From positions 1 to 55,951 of IMG/VR virus record IMGVR_UViG_3300025828_000030: a stretch of 55,951 nt of DNA; one strand, given 5' to 3'. The notes under the pieces are model-generated. The model saw nothing but the letters and a program-made list of their open reading frames with translations. It did not search any database and was not told where the DNA came from. This document shows positions 15,463-23,962 of this stretch, piece after piece. The stretch is from a virus. Every line of letters starts with the position of its first letter. Positions within the stretch are counted from its first letter, which is position 1. A program made the translations under genes and the position numbers.

Positions 15463-15972
15463 TTACGCGTCAGCGAATGGTGTTACTAAAGTTCCAGAAC
15501 CAATTAATAATGAGTTATGGACTAAGTATGTTGCTGCATCTATAGCTGTTACTTGAACAACACTACCAACTATACCGCCTTTAGTTGTGCCATTTAATGT
15601 AATGACATCATTATCTGCACTTGGTACGAAAGCTTTTTCAACACCGTCATCTACGGCTGTAAACACAGCACCTTTAAACTTGTCAGTACCATCAGTTTTA
15701 ATATCAAGATCAGTAGCTGCTGTTTCTATATAGAAATAGAAAGAAGCACCAATGTTGTTTAACTGATTTGGATCTGTTGGATCATTTGGTGTTGTTGTAA
15801 CGATTGAAGGTAAAGTAAATTTACCATCTGCATCATTACATAATAATATTTTTCCAGCATGAGCATCAACAGTTAATGTTGTGTCTGCTGTCAGACTAAC
15901 AGTGCTGTTAACACCTGCTGTAATAAATCCTGCCAATGACTTGACTGGACCTGAGAATGTCGATTTTGCCAT
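15463..15972 (-). CDS. Putative head decoration or structural protein, 169 aa
   Basis: The protein starts MAKSTFSGPVKSLAGFITAG and is a beta-rich Thr/Val/Asp protein with no catalytic motif. A very strong ribosome site (AGGAGG) stands before the ATG. It is the first gene after the terminator that follows the major capsid protein, which suggests it is expressed at its own level. A capsid surface role is the best guess. Confidence 0.8.
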   Translation of the reverse strand: MAKSTFSGPVKSLAGFITAGVNSTVSLTADTTLTVDAHAGKILLCNDADGKFTLPSIVTTTPNDPTDPNQLNNIGASFYFYIETAATDLDIKTDGTDKFKGAVFTAVDDGVEKAFVPSADNDVITLNGTTKGGIVGSVVQVTAIDAATYLVHNSLLIGSGTLVTPFADA

Positions 15973-15993
15973 AATTTCCTCCTAAGGAAATAA

Positions 15994-16035
15994 GTTCTAC
16001 CGTCTTGGCTTGTCTGCTAGGTCAGTCTGTAGAAC
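15994..16035. other. Inverted repeat in 5' region of the decoration gene
   Basis: GTTCTAC (15994-16000) and GTAGAAC (16029-16035) form a perfect 7-bp inverted repeat with a 28-base spacer in the 175-bp gap between MCP and the next gene. It could be an operator or a leader hairpin. No clear promoter can be defined around it. Confidence 0.4.
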
Positions 16036-16069
16036 AAGTTAATAAACCCTAGAACTAAATCATATACCT

Positions 16070-16105
16070 TCTTTTAGAAAAAAGAAAGGGAGCCGAAGCT
16101 CCCTT
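16070..16105 (-). terminator. Rho-independent terminator after the major capsid gene
   Basis: On the minus strand an 8-bp stem (AAGGGAGC / GCTCCCTT) closes a TTCG tetraloop, followed by a U-rich tract (TTTCTTTTTTC). It stands about 40 bases after the MCP stop and probably limits transcription past the most highly expressed gene. Confidence 0.9.
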
Positions 16106-16147
16106 AAGAATTGTAGTTGAGTTAGAAACGCTACAATAAATCGTTCC

Positions 16148-17050
16148 TTAAGCCCCTTGAGAACCGTAAACGGCTCTGAAGTTTGAATAACCGAAGCTAT
16201 AACGCTCTCTAGCTTTATATCTCATATTACCTGTATCGAAGTCACCCTCTAATGATGTTGACATTGGAGATCTTTCGAAATACTTAAATCCATCTGGACA
16301 GTCAGTTTTAATGAAATACGCATCAGTATCTGTTAGATAGTTATTTACAACATATCCTTCAGGTAGCATACCAGTATTGTTTATAGAATTTATGTCATTG
16401 TCAGATGTGCCAACTCTACCTGGAGAGTTAAGTAATCTGTCAGCCACAAATACTAATTGTGGTGGAATAATGAGCTTTGCACCTTTAAGAGCAATGTTAA
16501 GACCTCTATCATCTGTTAATGTAGAGATATTAATTAATGCGTCTTCAAGTGAAGTTTCATTAAGATCCGCCATAGTGGTAGCTCTGTTTGCTAAAGTACC
16601 GCCTCCCCCTAGAGGGTGAGCAGTGTTAATTAAAGATACGCCATCGCCACCTGCTGTACTAAACGCGTTGTTTAGAACAGATGCTGCTTTGATCTGTTTG
16701 GTATTAGCCATAGATCTTGCTAATGCTTTAGTATATCTTGCTCCTAGCCTGTCATACAGGTTATCTTCAACAGCTTCTTCAGTTAAAGCGAATGCTAAAG
16801 CCACTGTTTCGTGGGTGTAACGAGATGTATAACCTTCGTTAGCTGTATCAAATCTGACACCACTACCTTCAGCTTTTACTTCCGCATTACCAAACCCTAC
16901 GATTAGAGTTTCTTCTTCAAACGCTCTATCAGAAGTTTCTGTTTCATAAATTTCTGTATGTTGAGCTTCGTATCTAGCATATTCCATGCCGAACAAAGCA
17001 TTCAAACCTGGCTCTAGTTCTTTCGCTAATTGCGATCTATTAATTGCCAT
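16148..17050 (-). CDS. Major capsid protein
   Basis: The 300-residue protein, near the usual size of a HK97-fold subunit, has MAINRSQLAKELEPGLNALFGMEYARYE, FEEETLIVGFGNAEVKAEG and YTHETVALAFALTEEAVEDN. A central region with NTAHPLGGGGTLAN and LIIPPQLVFVADRLL follows, then YFERSPMSTSLEGDFDTGNMRYKARERYSFGYSNFRAVYG at the end. This end is typical of capsid proteins of marine podophages and siphophages. It follows the scaffold and the 186-residue head protein and is followed by a strong terminator. Confidence 0.92.
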   Translation of the reverse strand: MAINRSQLAKELEPGLNALFGMEYARYEAQHTEIYETETSDRAFEEETLIVGFGNAEVKAEGSGVRFDTANEGYTSRYTHETVALAFALTEEAVEDNLYDRLGARYTKALARSMANTKQIKAASVLNNAFSTAGGDGVSLINTAHPLGGGGTLANRATTMADLNETSLEDALINISTLTDDRGLNIALKGAKLIIPPQLVFVADRLLNSPGRVGTSDNDINSINNTGMLPEGYVVNNYLTDTDAYFIKTDCPDGFKYFERSPMSTSLEGDFDTGNMRYKARERYSFGYSNFRAVYGSQGA

Positions 17051-17053
17051 TAT

Positions 17054-17614
17054 TTATACTCCTGTTGGATCGACATAAAAATGCTCATTAAATTTAACAA
17101 TCACATTCACGTTAGCTGAACCTGTTGTACTGTTATCTGGGTCACTCGAAAAGCCCATGATTCTGAACGTAGCAGTTGTAGCTGCTGTTGTTCCTGATAA
17201 TTCAACTGCTGACATACCAGTTTTGGTTGAGCCAGAAGTATAAGAAATATCAGCGTTCAAACCGACATCAGTTTGAGCTGGAGAACCTGCACTTTGAATT
17301 TCAAATACAGCATCAGGGTCATCTATTACGAATGCCTTAATATCAGACGATACAGTGCCATCAGGATAGTAAGAACTGAAAACAGTCTCACCCGCAGAGT
17401 TTGTAAAAGAACAACCTCTAAACACACCTAAAGCTTCATCACCAGCAGCAGCTACTAAAATAGTACCTGTGTTAGTCATTTTAACTAAATCGCCTGAAAA
17501 AATATTCCCAGAAGCACCTGAGGCAATTTCGTATTCTGTAGTACCGCCATTAGCAACACCAGAACCTAATTTGCCTACAACTCTTGCTCCAAACGGGGCA
17601 TTTTTGTTAGCCAT
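17054..17614 (-). CDS. Head protein upstream of MCP
   Basis: The 186-residue beta-rich protein starts MANKNAPFGARVVGKLGSGV and contains NIFSGDLVKMTNTGTILVA and DEALGVFRGCSFTNSAG. Proteins with this opening are found directly before MCP in many ocean phages and are probably head decoration or minor capsid proteins. Spacing to MCP is three bases. Confidence 0.83.
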   Translation of the reverse strand: MANKNAPFGARVVGKLGSGVANGGTTEYEIASGASGNIFSGDLVKMTNTGTILVAAAGDEALGVFRGCSFTNSAGETVFSSYYPDGTVSSDIKAFVIDDPDAVFEIQSAGSPAQTDVGLNADISYTSGSTKTGMSAVELSGTTAATTATFRIMGFSSDPDNSTTGSANVNVIVKFNEHFYVDPTGV

Positions 17615-17652
17615 AATAAGTCACCTTATATTTGTTATTAAAATTTTGATGA

Positions 17653-18138
17653 TCAACTACGTTGACCACCTCCAAAAGTTACTTTGCTTGACCTCTCCGG
17701 TTTTAAAATCGGTGAGTTAGGGTCAGACTCTCTAAGAAGATCATTGTCCACAGCATCTTGCTGGGTTTGAGCACGTGAAGCATAGTAGGAGTTTCTTTCT
17801 TCACGAGTTTCATTAGGAATCTTTGCCAAAAGCAAACCACCACGGGCTACTACTCCTGAATGTTTGCCTTCTTGTATAGAATCAAATTTGACCTGGAAAT
17901 TATCAGGTAACTCTTCTAATCTTACTAGGTCGAAACCTTCGCTTAATCTTGAAGTTACATTTTTCCTGTCTTCTTGACCTACATTTTCGGCTCTAATCCA
18001 CCTGTAGGTATAACCTTCAGGGGCAGGAGGAGCGTCCAACATTGATGGCGGGCTCCATGGTTTGCGAGCTTCTTTAGTAGCTCGAGTGTCGGCAGAACGT
18101 GGTGTTCTGTTTAAATTGTTGTTATCTTTTTCAGTCAT
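17653..18138 (-). CDS. Capsid-region protein, 161 aa
   Basis: The protein has a charged, probably disordered N-terminus, a Pro-rich linker (PWSPPSMLDAPPAPEGYTYRWIR) and a folded middle (ARGGLLLAKIP). It then has a helical region and a basic Gly tail (FGGGQRS). It sits between scaffold and head protein, as in related phages. A head assembly role is inferred from position. Confidence 0.75.
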   Translation of the reverse strand: MTEKDNNNLNRTPRSADTRATKEARKPWSPPSMLDAPPAPEGYTYRWIRAENVGQEDRKNVTSRLSEGFDLVRLEELPDNFQVKFDSIQEGKHSGVVARGGLLLAKIPNETREERNSYYASRAQTQQDAVDNDLLRESDPNSPILKPERSSKVTFGGGQRS

Positions 18139-18143
18139 AACTA

Positions 18144-19079
18144 TTACCTTTTAACATATTTTGCGTACTCTGTTAAGGGTACGTTTAATCTTTTTGCCAT
18201 TTGAACTTCTGCTGGCGACAACTTAACTTGTCTTTTTGAGCTGGTATTACCTGCTACTCTGCCTGCCGAAGCCACCTTTTGTTGAGGCTTCGATTTAGCA
18301 GAAGACTCTTCAAACTTGTGTGGAAATTCTTGTCGCAATCTTTTATCAACTTCAGAGTAATACTCATCTGTTTTAGGATCGTATCCTTCTGCAACAAGTT
18401 TTTGATCTATGGTAAAAGCAGCCAACGTCATAATTTCGTCTTCACCAAACCATTTATTGTTCTCTACCCATGTTTCTTGTTTTTCATCTAGCTTAGGTGG
18501 AGCTTGGTATTGTGGTGCAGGTTGTTGTACGTTTTGCTGTATGTTTGTTGGTTGTACTGGTTGTTGTTCTATTGCTGTTTTTGAAGAAACAATCTTGTTT
18601 TCCTCCACAGCAATCTTAGCTAAAACATCTTGTGCTTTTGCAACCTTTTCATAATCTTGGTTTTCATGTGCAGCTTTTAAAGCAGTCATAGCTTGTTGTT
18701 TTTGTGACTTTAACCTGTTTTCAGCTTCCATAAGATAGGATCTGTCAAGGTTAGAACTTCTTGTTCTAAGCTGTTCATTCTCGGCAGCAGTCCTTTTTGC
18801 ATACTCGTATGCAGACTCTTGGCCTCTTTCAGCTTCTCTTAGTTTTCTAGTAAGCGTATTAATTCTTTTTTGAACGCTTTTAGAATAATCTTCTAATTCG
18901 TCTTCTTTTTTTGCTTCAGGTGTATCAGATACATCTTCTATCTGTTCATCTGCTTCTTTGTCTTCAGACTCCATAGGAATCTTCGTTTGTGTTTTTGCTT
19001 CTTCAACAGGTTCTATTTCAACAATCTCTCCTTCTTCTACTTCTGTTTCTTCTACAACCTTTGCATTTTCTTCAGCCAT
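18144..19079 (-). CDS. Scaffolding protein
   Basis: The 311-residue protein has a very acidic N-terminus (KVVEETEVEEGEIVEIEPVEE). A long coiled coil follows (QKRINTLTRKLREAERGQESAYEYAKR), then a Gln/Pro-rich linker, and the protein ends in a basic helix-rich segment (LSPAEVQMAKRLNVPLTEYAKYVKR). This is the usual plan of an internal scaffold, in which the basic C-terminus binds the capsid protein. It lies upstream of MCP and downstream of the portal gene. Confidence 0.85.
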   Translation of the reverse strand: MAEENAKVVEETEVEEGEIVEIEPVEEAKTQTKIPMESEDKEADEQIEDVSDTPEAKKEDELEDYSKSVQKRINTLTRKLREAERGQESAYEYAKRTAAENEQLRTRSSNLDRSYLMEAENRLKSQKQQAMTALKAAHENQDYEKVAKAQDVLAKIAVEENKIVSSKTAIEQQPVQPTNIQQNVQQPAPQYQAPPKLDEKQETWVENNKWFGEDEIMTLAAFTIDQKLVAEGYDPKTDEYYSEVDKRLRQEFPHKFEESSAKSKPQQKVASAGRVAGNTSSKRQVKLSPAEVQMAKRLNVPLTEYAKYVKR

Positions 19080-19088
19080 TATTTCTCC

Positions 19089-19598
19089 TTATACTGCAAG
19101 AATATCGTCAGGATCTAAGATGGTAGCTATCACTTCATCATCGTTAATGATTCTGCATTCAGACTCATCACCAAGTTTGAAACGAGCACCAGCGTATCTG
19201 CCTATCAATACCCATTGTTTTTCCTGACACCAAGGATGATCAAACTTGCTTGCATCCTTGTAGCAATCAGGACCCATTTTTACTACATAGCCAACTACAG
19301 TAGCTAGAGATTCTCTATCTACAGTTGATTGAACTAAGTGGATTCCTCCTTCAGTAACTGCTTTACCTTTGTAAGGTAATATAAGTATCCGCCAACCTGT
19401 AGGCTGGGGCATACGATCTAAAAAAGATTTTTCTAAAAGTGTGGGGTCTAAAACCCTTGCTTGTTCTTTGACATAAGCAACATTTTCATTGCTTTCTTCG
19501 GTTTTTGTTTCTTCTTGTTGTTTTATCTCTTGTTGTTTCGCTTTTTGCTCTGCTTCAATCGATTTTGCAACATGATCAGGGATTTGTATCTTGCTCAT
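19089..19598 (-). CDS. GroES-like co-chaperonin domain protein
   Basis: After a Gln/Glu/Lys-rich helical N-terminus (residues 1-60), residues about 65-169 form a Cpn10 fold: PTGWRILILPYKGK, then TVVGYVVKMGPDCYKD, then CQEKQWVLIGRYAGARFKLGDESECRIINDDEVIATI. It could replace or modify host GroES to fold the phage capsid protein, as gp31 does in T4. It is encoded between portal and scaffold. The 60-residue N-terminal extension is not part of normal GroES. Confidence 0.85.
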   Translation of the reverse strand: MSKIQIPDHVAKSIEAEQKAKQQEIKQQEETKTEESNENVAYVKEQARVLDPTLLEKSFLDRMPQPTGWRILILPYKGKAVTEGGIHLVQSTVDRESLATVVGYVVKMGPDCYKDASKFDHPWCQEKQWVLIGRYAGARFKLGDESECRIINDDEVIATILDPDDILAV

Positions 19599-19782
19599 CT
19601 TGTTGTATTTTTCCTAGCAGTTCTCTAAATATATTTTCTGCATCAGCTAGAGAACTGTAACGCCCACGCAGATATTCATATTGAGAAAAGTCTTTACACC
19701 CTGCTAACATAGCATCTTTGGTGTCCTCTCTCCTGGCTTCAAGTTCTTTTAAAAACTTGTTAGCCAGCCAAACTGGATCCAT
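19576..19782 (-). CDS. Small helical protein, 68 aa
   Basis: MDPVWLANKFLKELEARREDTKDAML is an amphipathic helix, and the whole protein looks helical and charged. Similar 65-75 residue proteins occur next to the portal gene in marine phages. It overlaps the GroES-like gene by 23 bp and its start touches the stop of the gene upstream. Function unknown. Confidence 0.78.
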   Translation of the reverse strand: MDPVWLANKFLKELEARREDTKDAMLAGCKDFSQYEYLRGRYSSLADAENIFRELLGKIQQDEQDTNP

Positions 19783-19988
19783 TAATAGATGCCAGAAAAC
19801 TTGCCACCGAACTCGGCAGCACCCATACCTCTAGCTTTACCTTTGCCCATGCCAGGCTGAGGTTTAGTATTGGCTGAAAAAGTACCAGCTTTAGTTTTCA
19901 AAGATCCATTGCCTTTGTTGCTGTAGCTATTTTTGTTTTTCAAAACTTTGGGTGTTTTCTGTTGACTTATCTCTGTTCTTTTAATCAT
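19782..19988 (-). CDS. Small basic Gly-rich protein, 68 aa
   Basis: The protein is Lys-, Asn- and Gly-rich with the C-terminal block GMGKGKARGMGAAEFGGKFSG, a tail that recurs in small capsid-region proteins of ocean phages. It may bind DNA or capsid. No fold can be assigned. Confidence 0.72.
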   Translation of the reverse strand: MIKRTEISQQKTPKVLKNKNSYSNKGNGSLKTKAGTFSANTKPQPGMGKGKARGMGAAEFGGKFSGIY

Positions 19989-20027
19989 GTTTTTTATTAT
20001 GTTTATTTATTTTGCAATTTGCAAGTT

Positions 20028-22502
20028 TTAATTTTTATTTTGCATATCTAGCATTTTAAAACGTGCTTGTTGTTCTAGTCTTGCTCTAGCAGTTTCATCA
20101 CGTAAATCTGCTATATCTTCCATAGACTCTATTCTTTCTCTGTCAACATTAATACGTCTTTGTGCTTCCATTGCTTTACGTTTTTCTTCTTGTAAAAACT
20201 GTTGTTGTTCCATGGATAACTCTTGACCTTTGAGTGCAAGTTCTTGTTTTCTTATGGCTACTAATGGATCTTCATCACTTGGATCTTCTACCTGTTGACT
20301 GTATTGAGTAATAAGCTCTGCCATAATCGGTGCAGAGAACTGTGCCAATATATCACCTGCTTGTTGCACCATCTGTTGTGCTTCAGCAGGATTAGCCTGT
20401 TGAGCTTGCTGTTGTATTTGCTGGAACTGTTGCATAACCTCAGGTGGCATTTGTTGTTCGGCCATAGTATCTGCTTTCATTTGCAAATGTTGCATTATGT
20501 GTGAATGTATTAAAGCCTGGACCTGGGCGTTCATTTGCACAGGAGGTGTTTTTAACAAAGCGATATGCGTTGCTATATGTGCATCATGGTTCTGTTGACC
20601 AAAAGCTTGAGCTTGTTGGCCTAGTAATAACTTGTTGTTTTCAAAGCCAGCTTCTAATGGCGTAGGATCTTGTGGGGGTGGTGGTGTTAATATCTTCTCA
20701 ATATTATCTACACCAATAGCTGAGTACATTCTTTTGTATGCTTCATAAGTTCCATTAGGACCGTGCACCTCTGGATTAGATTGTACTAACTGCATCATTT
20801 CTTGAGCCATGGCAATGCGTTGAGATTGACTGAATATATCGGGGTTAGAGATGGGGAATATATCTATATTATCGTCAAAATCGGATAATTTTATCGCAGC
20901 ATTGCCACCAGCTACGGCATAAGGGTACTCAGGGGGGAGGTACTCCTTAAATACTTGTGCAAGTAACTTAAACTCTTTTTTCTGTGAATTATGCAATCTT
21001 TTGTGGATCGCACTTAAAACTTTAGTAGATCTTTCTAATAAAGCTAATGTTGTACCTACAGGTGCATTTGGATTGCCTTGACCTGTGTTAATTTCAGCAA
21101 TAGATGCAAACTTTTTACCACCGTCTACTAAAATACCTAAAAGGTTTAATAAAGTGCCACTAGGTTCTTTAAATGGTAGTGGTTGGATAGATTCTCTTAA
21201 TGATCCACCAGGAGCATCAACATCTCTAAACTCACCTGGTTGAATCGGTGTATCTTCATCTCTAATTCTTATACCTCTAGTTTTAAAACCAGCAGGTAAG
21301 TTAGCAAGAGTACCAGCGTCAATAAGCTGTCTTAGTATTGAGGTAGAAGCTTTAGATAAACCACCTATCATATGAGTTAAACCAAACCCATAAAAACCTA
21401 GTCCTGGTAAAAACTTAAAGTGGACAAAGTATTCAATCTTATTCTTCATAGGATCTTGTTCTTGGAAGTTTCTACGGATAGATAGTATTTCGTTAGATCC
21501 TGAGTCAATCGTTACGATATATGGAAGTTTTACACCTGTCAGCTCACCATTCTCATCTGTATCTTCGAAGCCATCTATGTCTAAATTACAATGAACCTCG
21601 TAAAGAATAGATACCTCTCCGTCATCGTAAGATGGCTCCATACCTGATAACTTGTTGATTTCTTCTTTAGCTTCAGAATACATATCAGGTTCTTCACCTG
21701 TATCTATATCTATCTTGCGGTAAAAACCAATAGCTTGAAGTTTTCTAACTTCGTTTTCTGGCATTTTGACTACGTTAGTAATTCTTGGGCAAGTCTCTAA
21801 GTCAGTTGTATAGTAAGGCACAATTAAATCTTCAGGTGCTACAAACTTAGATACAGCTCTACCTAAGGTTTCATCGTAGTAAATTTTCTTAAATGCAGAT
21901 CCTGCAAGTGGTAAGTAAAAGAGCATCTGATCTAATTCTTCATCAAACTCTTCCATCACATGAACAATTTGATAGTTCATAAAGTCTTTGACTCTTTGTG
22001 CTTGTTCTTCTACCGCAGTATCGTATGCACCAATAACTTGTGTTTTTACAGGTCCACCGGATGGTAATAATTCTTTGTATGCTTGTGCTTGGAAAGTTGT
22101 GACTGCTTCACCTAGTAACGGATGAATGACTCCAGATGCACCTTCAAAAGGCTCAGACCTTTCATCGTCAAACTTCATACCTAGATATTTCAGACCATCG
22201 GTGTAAGTCTTTTCCCAGTCTTCACGTGATGACTTGTCTCTATCAATACCGTCTACAAGTTCGTTAGCTATTCTTCCAAGATCTGAGTCGCTTAACATTT
22301 CAGCTAAGTTTTCGTTGAACCCTGTTTCCATGGGTTCTTGCATATCAGCTTCTAATATTGCACTGCCGTCTTCTTGCAACACAAAGTCTTCCATACCAGC
22401 TTCTTCAATTGCAGCTAATGCTACTTCCATTCCTTCATCACCTAAAGGCACTTGGTTTTCTTCGTTGAGAACTGTTGGATTAATTTCTTTATCTATCGCC
22501 AT
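20028..22502 (-). CDS. Portal protein, P22-like large type
   Basis: The 824-residue portal is the dodecameric channel for DNA packaging. Visible features are an acidic N-terminus, WEKTYTDGLKYLGMKFDDERSEPFEGASGVIHPLLGEAVTTFQAQAYKELLPSGGPVKT, and FVAPEDLIVPYYTTDLETCPRI. The clip/stem region HMIGGLSKASTSILRQLIDAGTLANLPAGFKTRG is followed by a C-terminal Gln-rich coiled coil (about residues 680-824), as expected for the long barrel of short-tailed phages. It overlaps TerL by one base, a normal packaging gene order. Confidence 0.92.
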   Translation of the reverse strand: MAIDKEINPTVLNEENQVPLGDEGMEVALAAIEEAGMEDFVLQEDGSAILEADMQEPMETGFNENLAEMLSDSDLGRIANELVDGIDRDKSSREDWEKTYTDGLKYLGMKFDDERSEPFEGASGVIHPLLGEAVTTFQAQAYKELLPSGGPVKTQVIGAYDTAVEEQAQRVKDFMNYQIVHVMEEFDEELDQMLFYLPLAGSAFKKIYYDETLGRAVSKFVAPEDLIVPYYTTDLETCPRITNVVKMPENEVRKLQAIGFYRKIDIDTGEEPDMYSEAKEEINKLSGMEPSYDDGEVSILYEVHCNLDIDGFEDTDENGELTGVKLPYIVTIDSGSNEILSIRRNFQEQDPMKNKIEYFVHFKFLPGLGFYGFGLTHMIGGLSKASTSILRQLIDAGTLANLPAGFKTRGIRIRDEDTPIQPGEFRDVDAPGGSLRESIQPLPFKEPSGTLLNLLGILVDGGKKFASIAEINTGQGNPNAPVGTTLALLERSTKVLSAIHKRLHNSQKKEFKLLAQVFKEYLPPEYPYAVAGGNAAIKLSDFDDNIDIFPISNPDIFSQSQRIAMAQEMMQLVQSNPEVHGPNGTYEAYKRMYSAIGVDNIEKILTPPPPQDPTPLEAGFENNKLLLGQQAQAFGQQNHDAHIATHIALLKTPPVQMNAQVQALIHSHIMQHLQMKADTMAEQQMPPEVMQQFQQIQQQAQQANPAEAQQMVQQAGDILAQFSAPIMAELITQYSQQVEDPSDEDPLVAIRKQELALKGQELSMEQQQFLQEEKRKAMEAQRRINVDRERIESMEDIADLRDETARARLEQQARFKMLDMQNKN

Positions 22503-23962
22503 TAGTAATATACCCTTCTAATCGGTGCTTTTTCCTCGTCCATATAATCATCATCCAGAGAAACTAAGCCACCCTCTCTAAATCTCATGAGGGCTTGAGT
22601 CATAGTATCACATAAATCATCATTTTTACCAAAAGGAAAAGACGCACATTCCTCAATCATTTCCTCAGCAAACTTACGTTCTGGTGCATAAACCAGGTTA
22701 GATTCAAATATAGGTGCAACCGAATGCATCCTGGTTGATTTATCGTGTCCTCTAGTTGGTGAATAATTCACAACAGGTATGCCGAGCCTTCTTAGTTCAT
22801 GAGTAAGGGGTGTACCAGAGGCTTTTGCCTCAATCAGTGTCATGTCCGGTTCCCAGTATTTATATTCGTTATAGGCTATACGTTTGAGTTCAGGAAAGTC
22901 CCATCTGCCTTTTTGTGCATCGAGCAAAATAATACAGTCCGGTGAATCAGGCGTTGGTCTAAAAATACCCCATGTGGATATAGCCGAGTAGTCAGCGTTC
23001 TCTTTTTTAGAAAAAGCCGTATCGTAGCTTTGAATGATATAGCTCACCGGTGGCATAGCTTCACTATCCCAGATGTTCCACCACTCACGCTTGATAATAG
23101 AACCTTCTTCTGAAGTAGGAGTCTGCATCCACTGTGCATTCCATTTCTGCACAGGTAGCGAGGCTTTTACTTTTTCTAGCTCAGATATTTCCCAGAACTC
23201 AGGCCATAAAGCATTGTTGGTTTCAGGAAAGATAGCAGGAAACTCTACAACTTCCCACTGATCAGCGTTATCTTCTTTCTGTGCGTCAAGCAGTTTTGCT
23301 GTCAAATCAATAGATGACCAACGTGTCATCACTAGAATAATAGCTCCACCTGGTTGCAAACGCTGTCTAGGTCCAGATGTGTACCATTCCCAACAAGATT
23401 CTAACGCACTAGGGCTCAAAGCGTCTTGTTCTGAATGTGGGTCGTCTATAATCAGCAGATCCGCACCACGACCTGTAATAGCACCACCGACACCAGCAGC
23501 GAAATACTCACCGCCTTTGTTCGTTTCCCAACGACCAGCAGATTTAGAATCAGCTTGCAGTTGTACTTCGGTAAAGATACGTTTATATCTGTCGGTATCC
23601 ATCATGTTTCTGACCTTACGACCAAACCTTACAGCTAGTTCGCCTGTGTGGGTGGTCTGCATAATCTTACGATTCGGCTGTTTACCCATGATCCAGGCAG
23701 GAAAATAGGTCGAACAAAACTCAGACTTGGTGTGTCTAGGTGGCATATTGACGATTAAACGGTTAATTTTGCCGTTTGCTACGTCTTCAAGCTTCTTTGC
23801 GAATATCTTGTGATGACGGCCACAAATGAACTCTGGCCACATATAATTAATGTATTCTAAGAAACTTTCTTGACATTTTGACTGTTTTTCAAGGGTTTGG
23901 AGGCGTTCTTTGAGAACCAGAGTTTCTTTTATCTCTTGATCCGATAAGTGTGCTAGGTTCAT
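22502..23962 (-). CDS. terL: Terminase large subunit
   Basis: The 486-residue ATPase-nuclease packages DNA. Walker A is the variant VNMPPRHTKSEF (residues about 73-84), Walker B is LLIIDDPHSE (about 172-181), and the coupling motif follows at MTRWS. The RNase H-like nuclease has YDTAFSKKENADYSA, LIEAKASG and DDLCDTMTQALMRF, with the three acidic positions present. The PPRH-KS family is common in podophages and marine phages. It overlaps the portal and the next gene by one and four bases. Confidence 0.95.
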   Translation of the reverse strand: MNLAHLSDQEIKETLVLKERLQTLEKQSKCQESFLEYINYMWPEFICGRHHKIFAKKLEDVANGKINRLIVNMPPRHTKSEFCSTYFPAWIMGKQPNRKIMQTTHTGELAVRFGRKVRNMMDTDRYKRIFTEVQLQADSKSAGRWETNKGGEYFAAGVGGAITGRGADLLIIDDPHSEQDALSPSALESCWEWYTSGPRQRLQPGGAIILVMTRWSSIDLTAKLLDAQKEDNADQWEVVEFPAIFPETNNALWPEFWEISELEKVKASLPVQKWNAQWMQTPTSEEGSIIKREWWNIWDSEAMPPVSYIIQSYDTAFSKKENADYSAISTWGIFRPTPDSPDCIILLDAQKGRWDFPELKRIAYNEYKYWEPDMTLIEAKASGTPLTHELRRLGIPVVNYSPTRGHDKSTRMHSVAPIFESNLVYAPERKFAEEMIEECASFPFGKNDDLCDTMTQALMRFREGGLVSLDDDYMDEEKAPIRRVYY

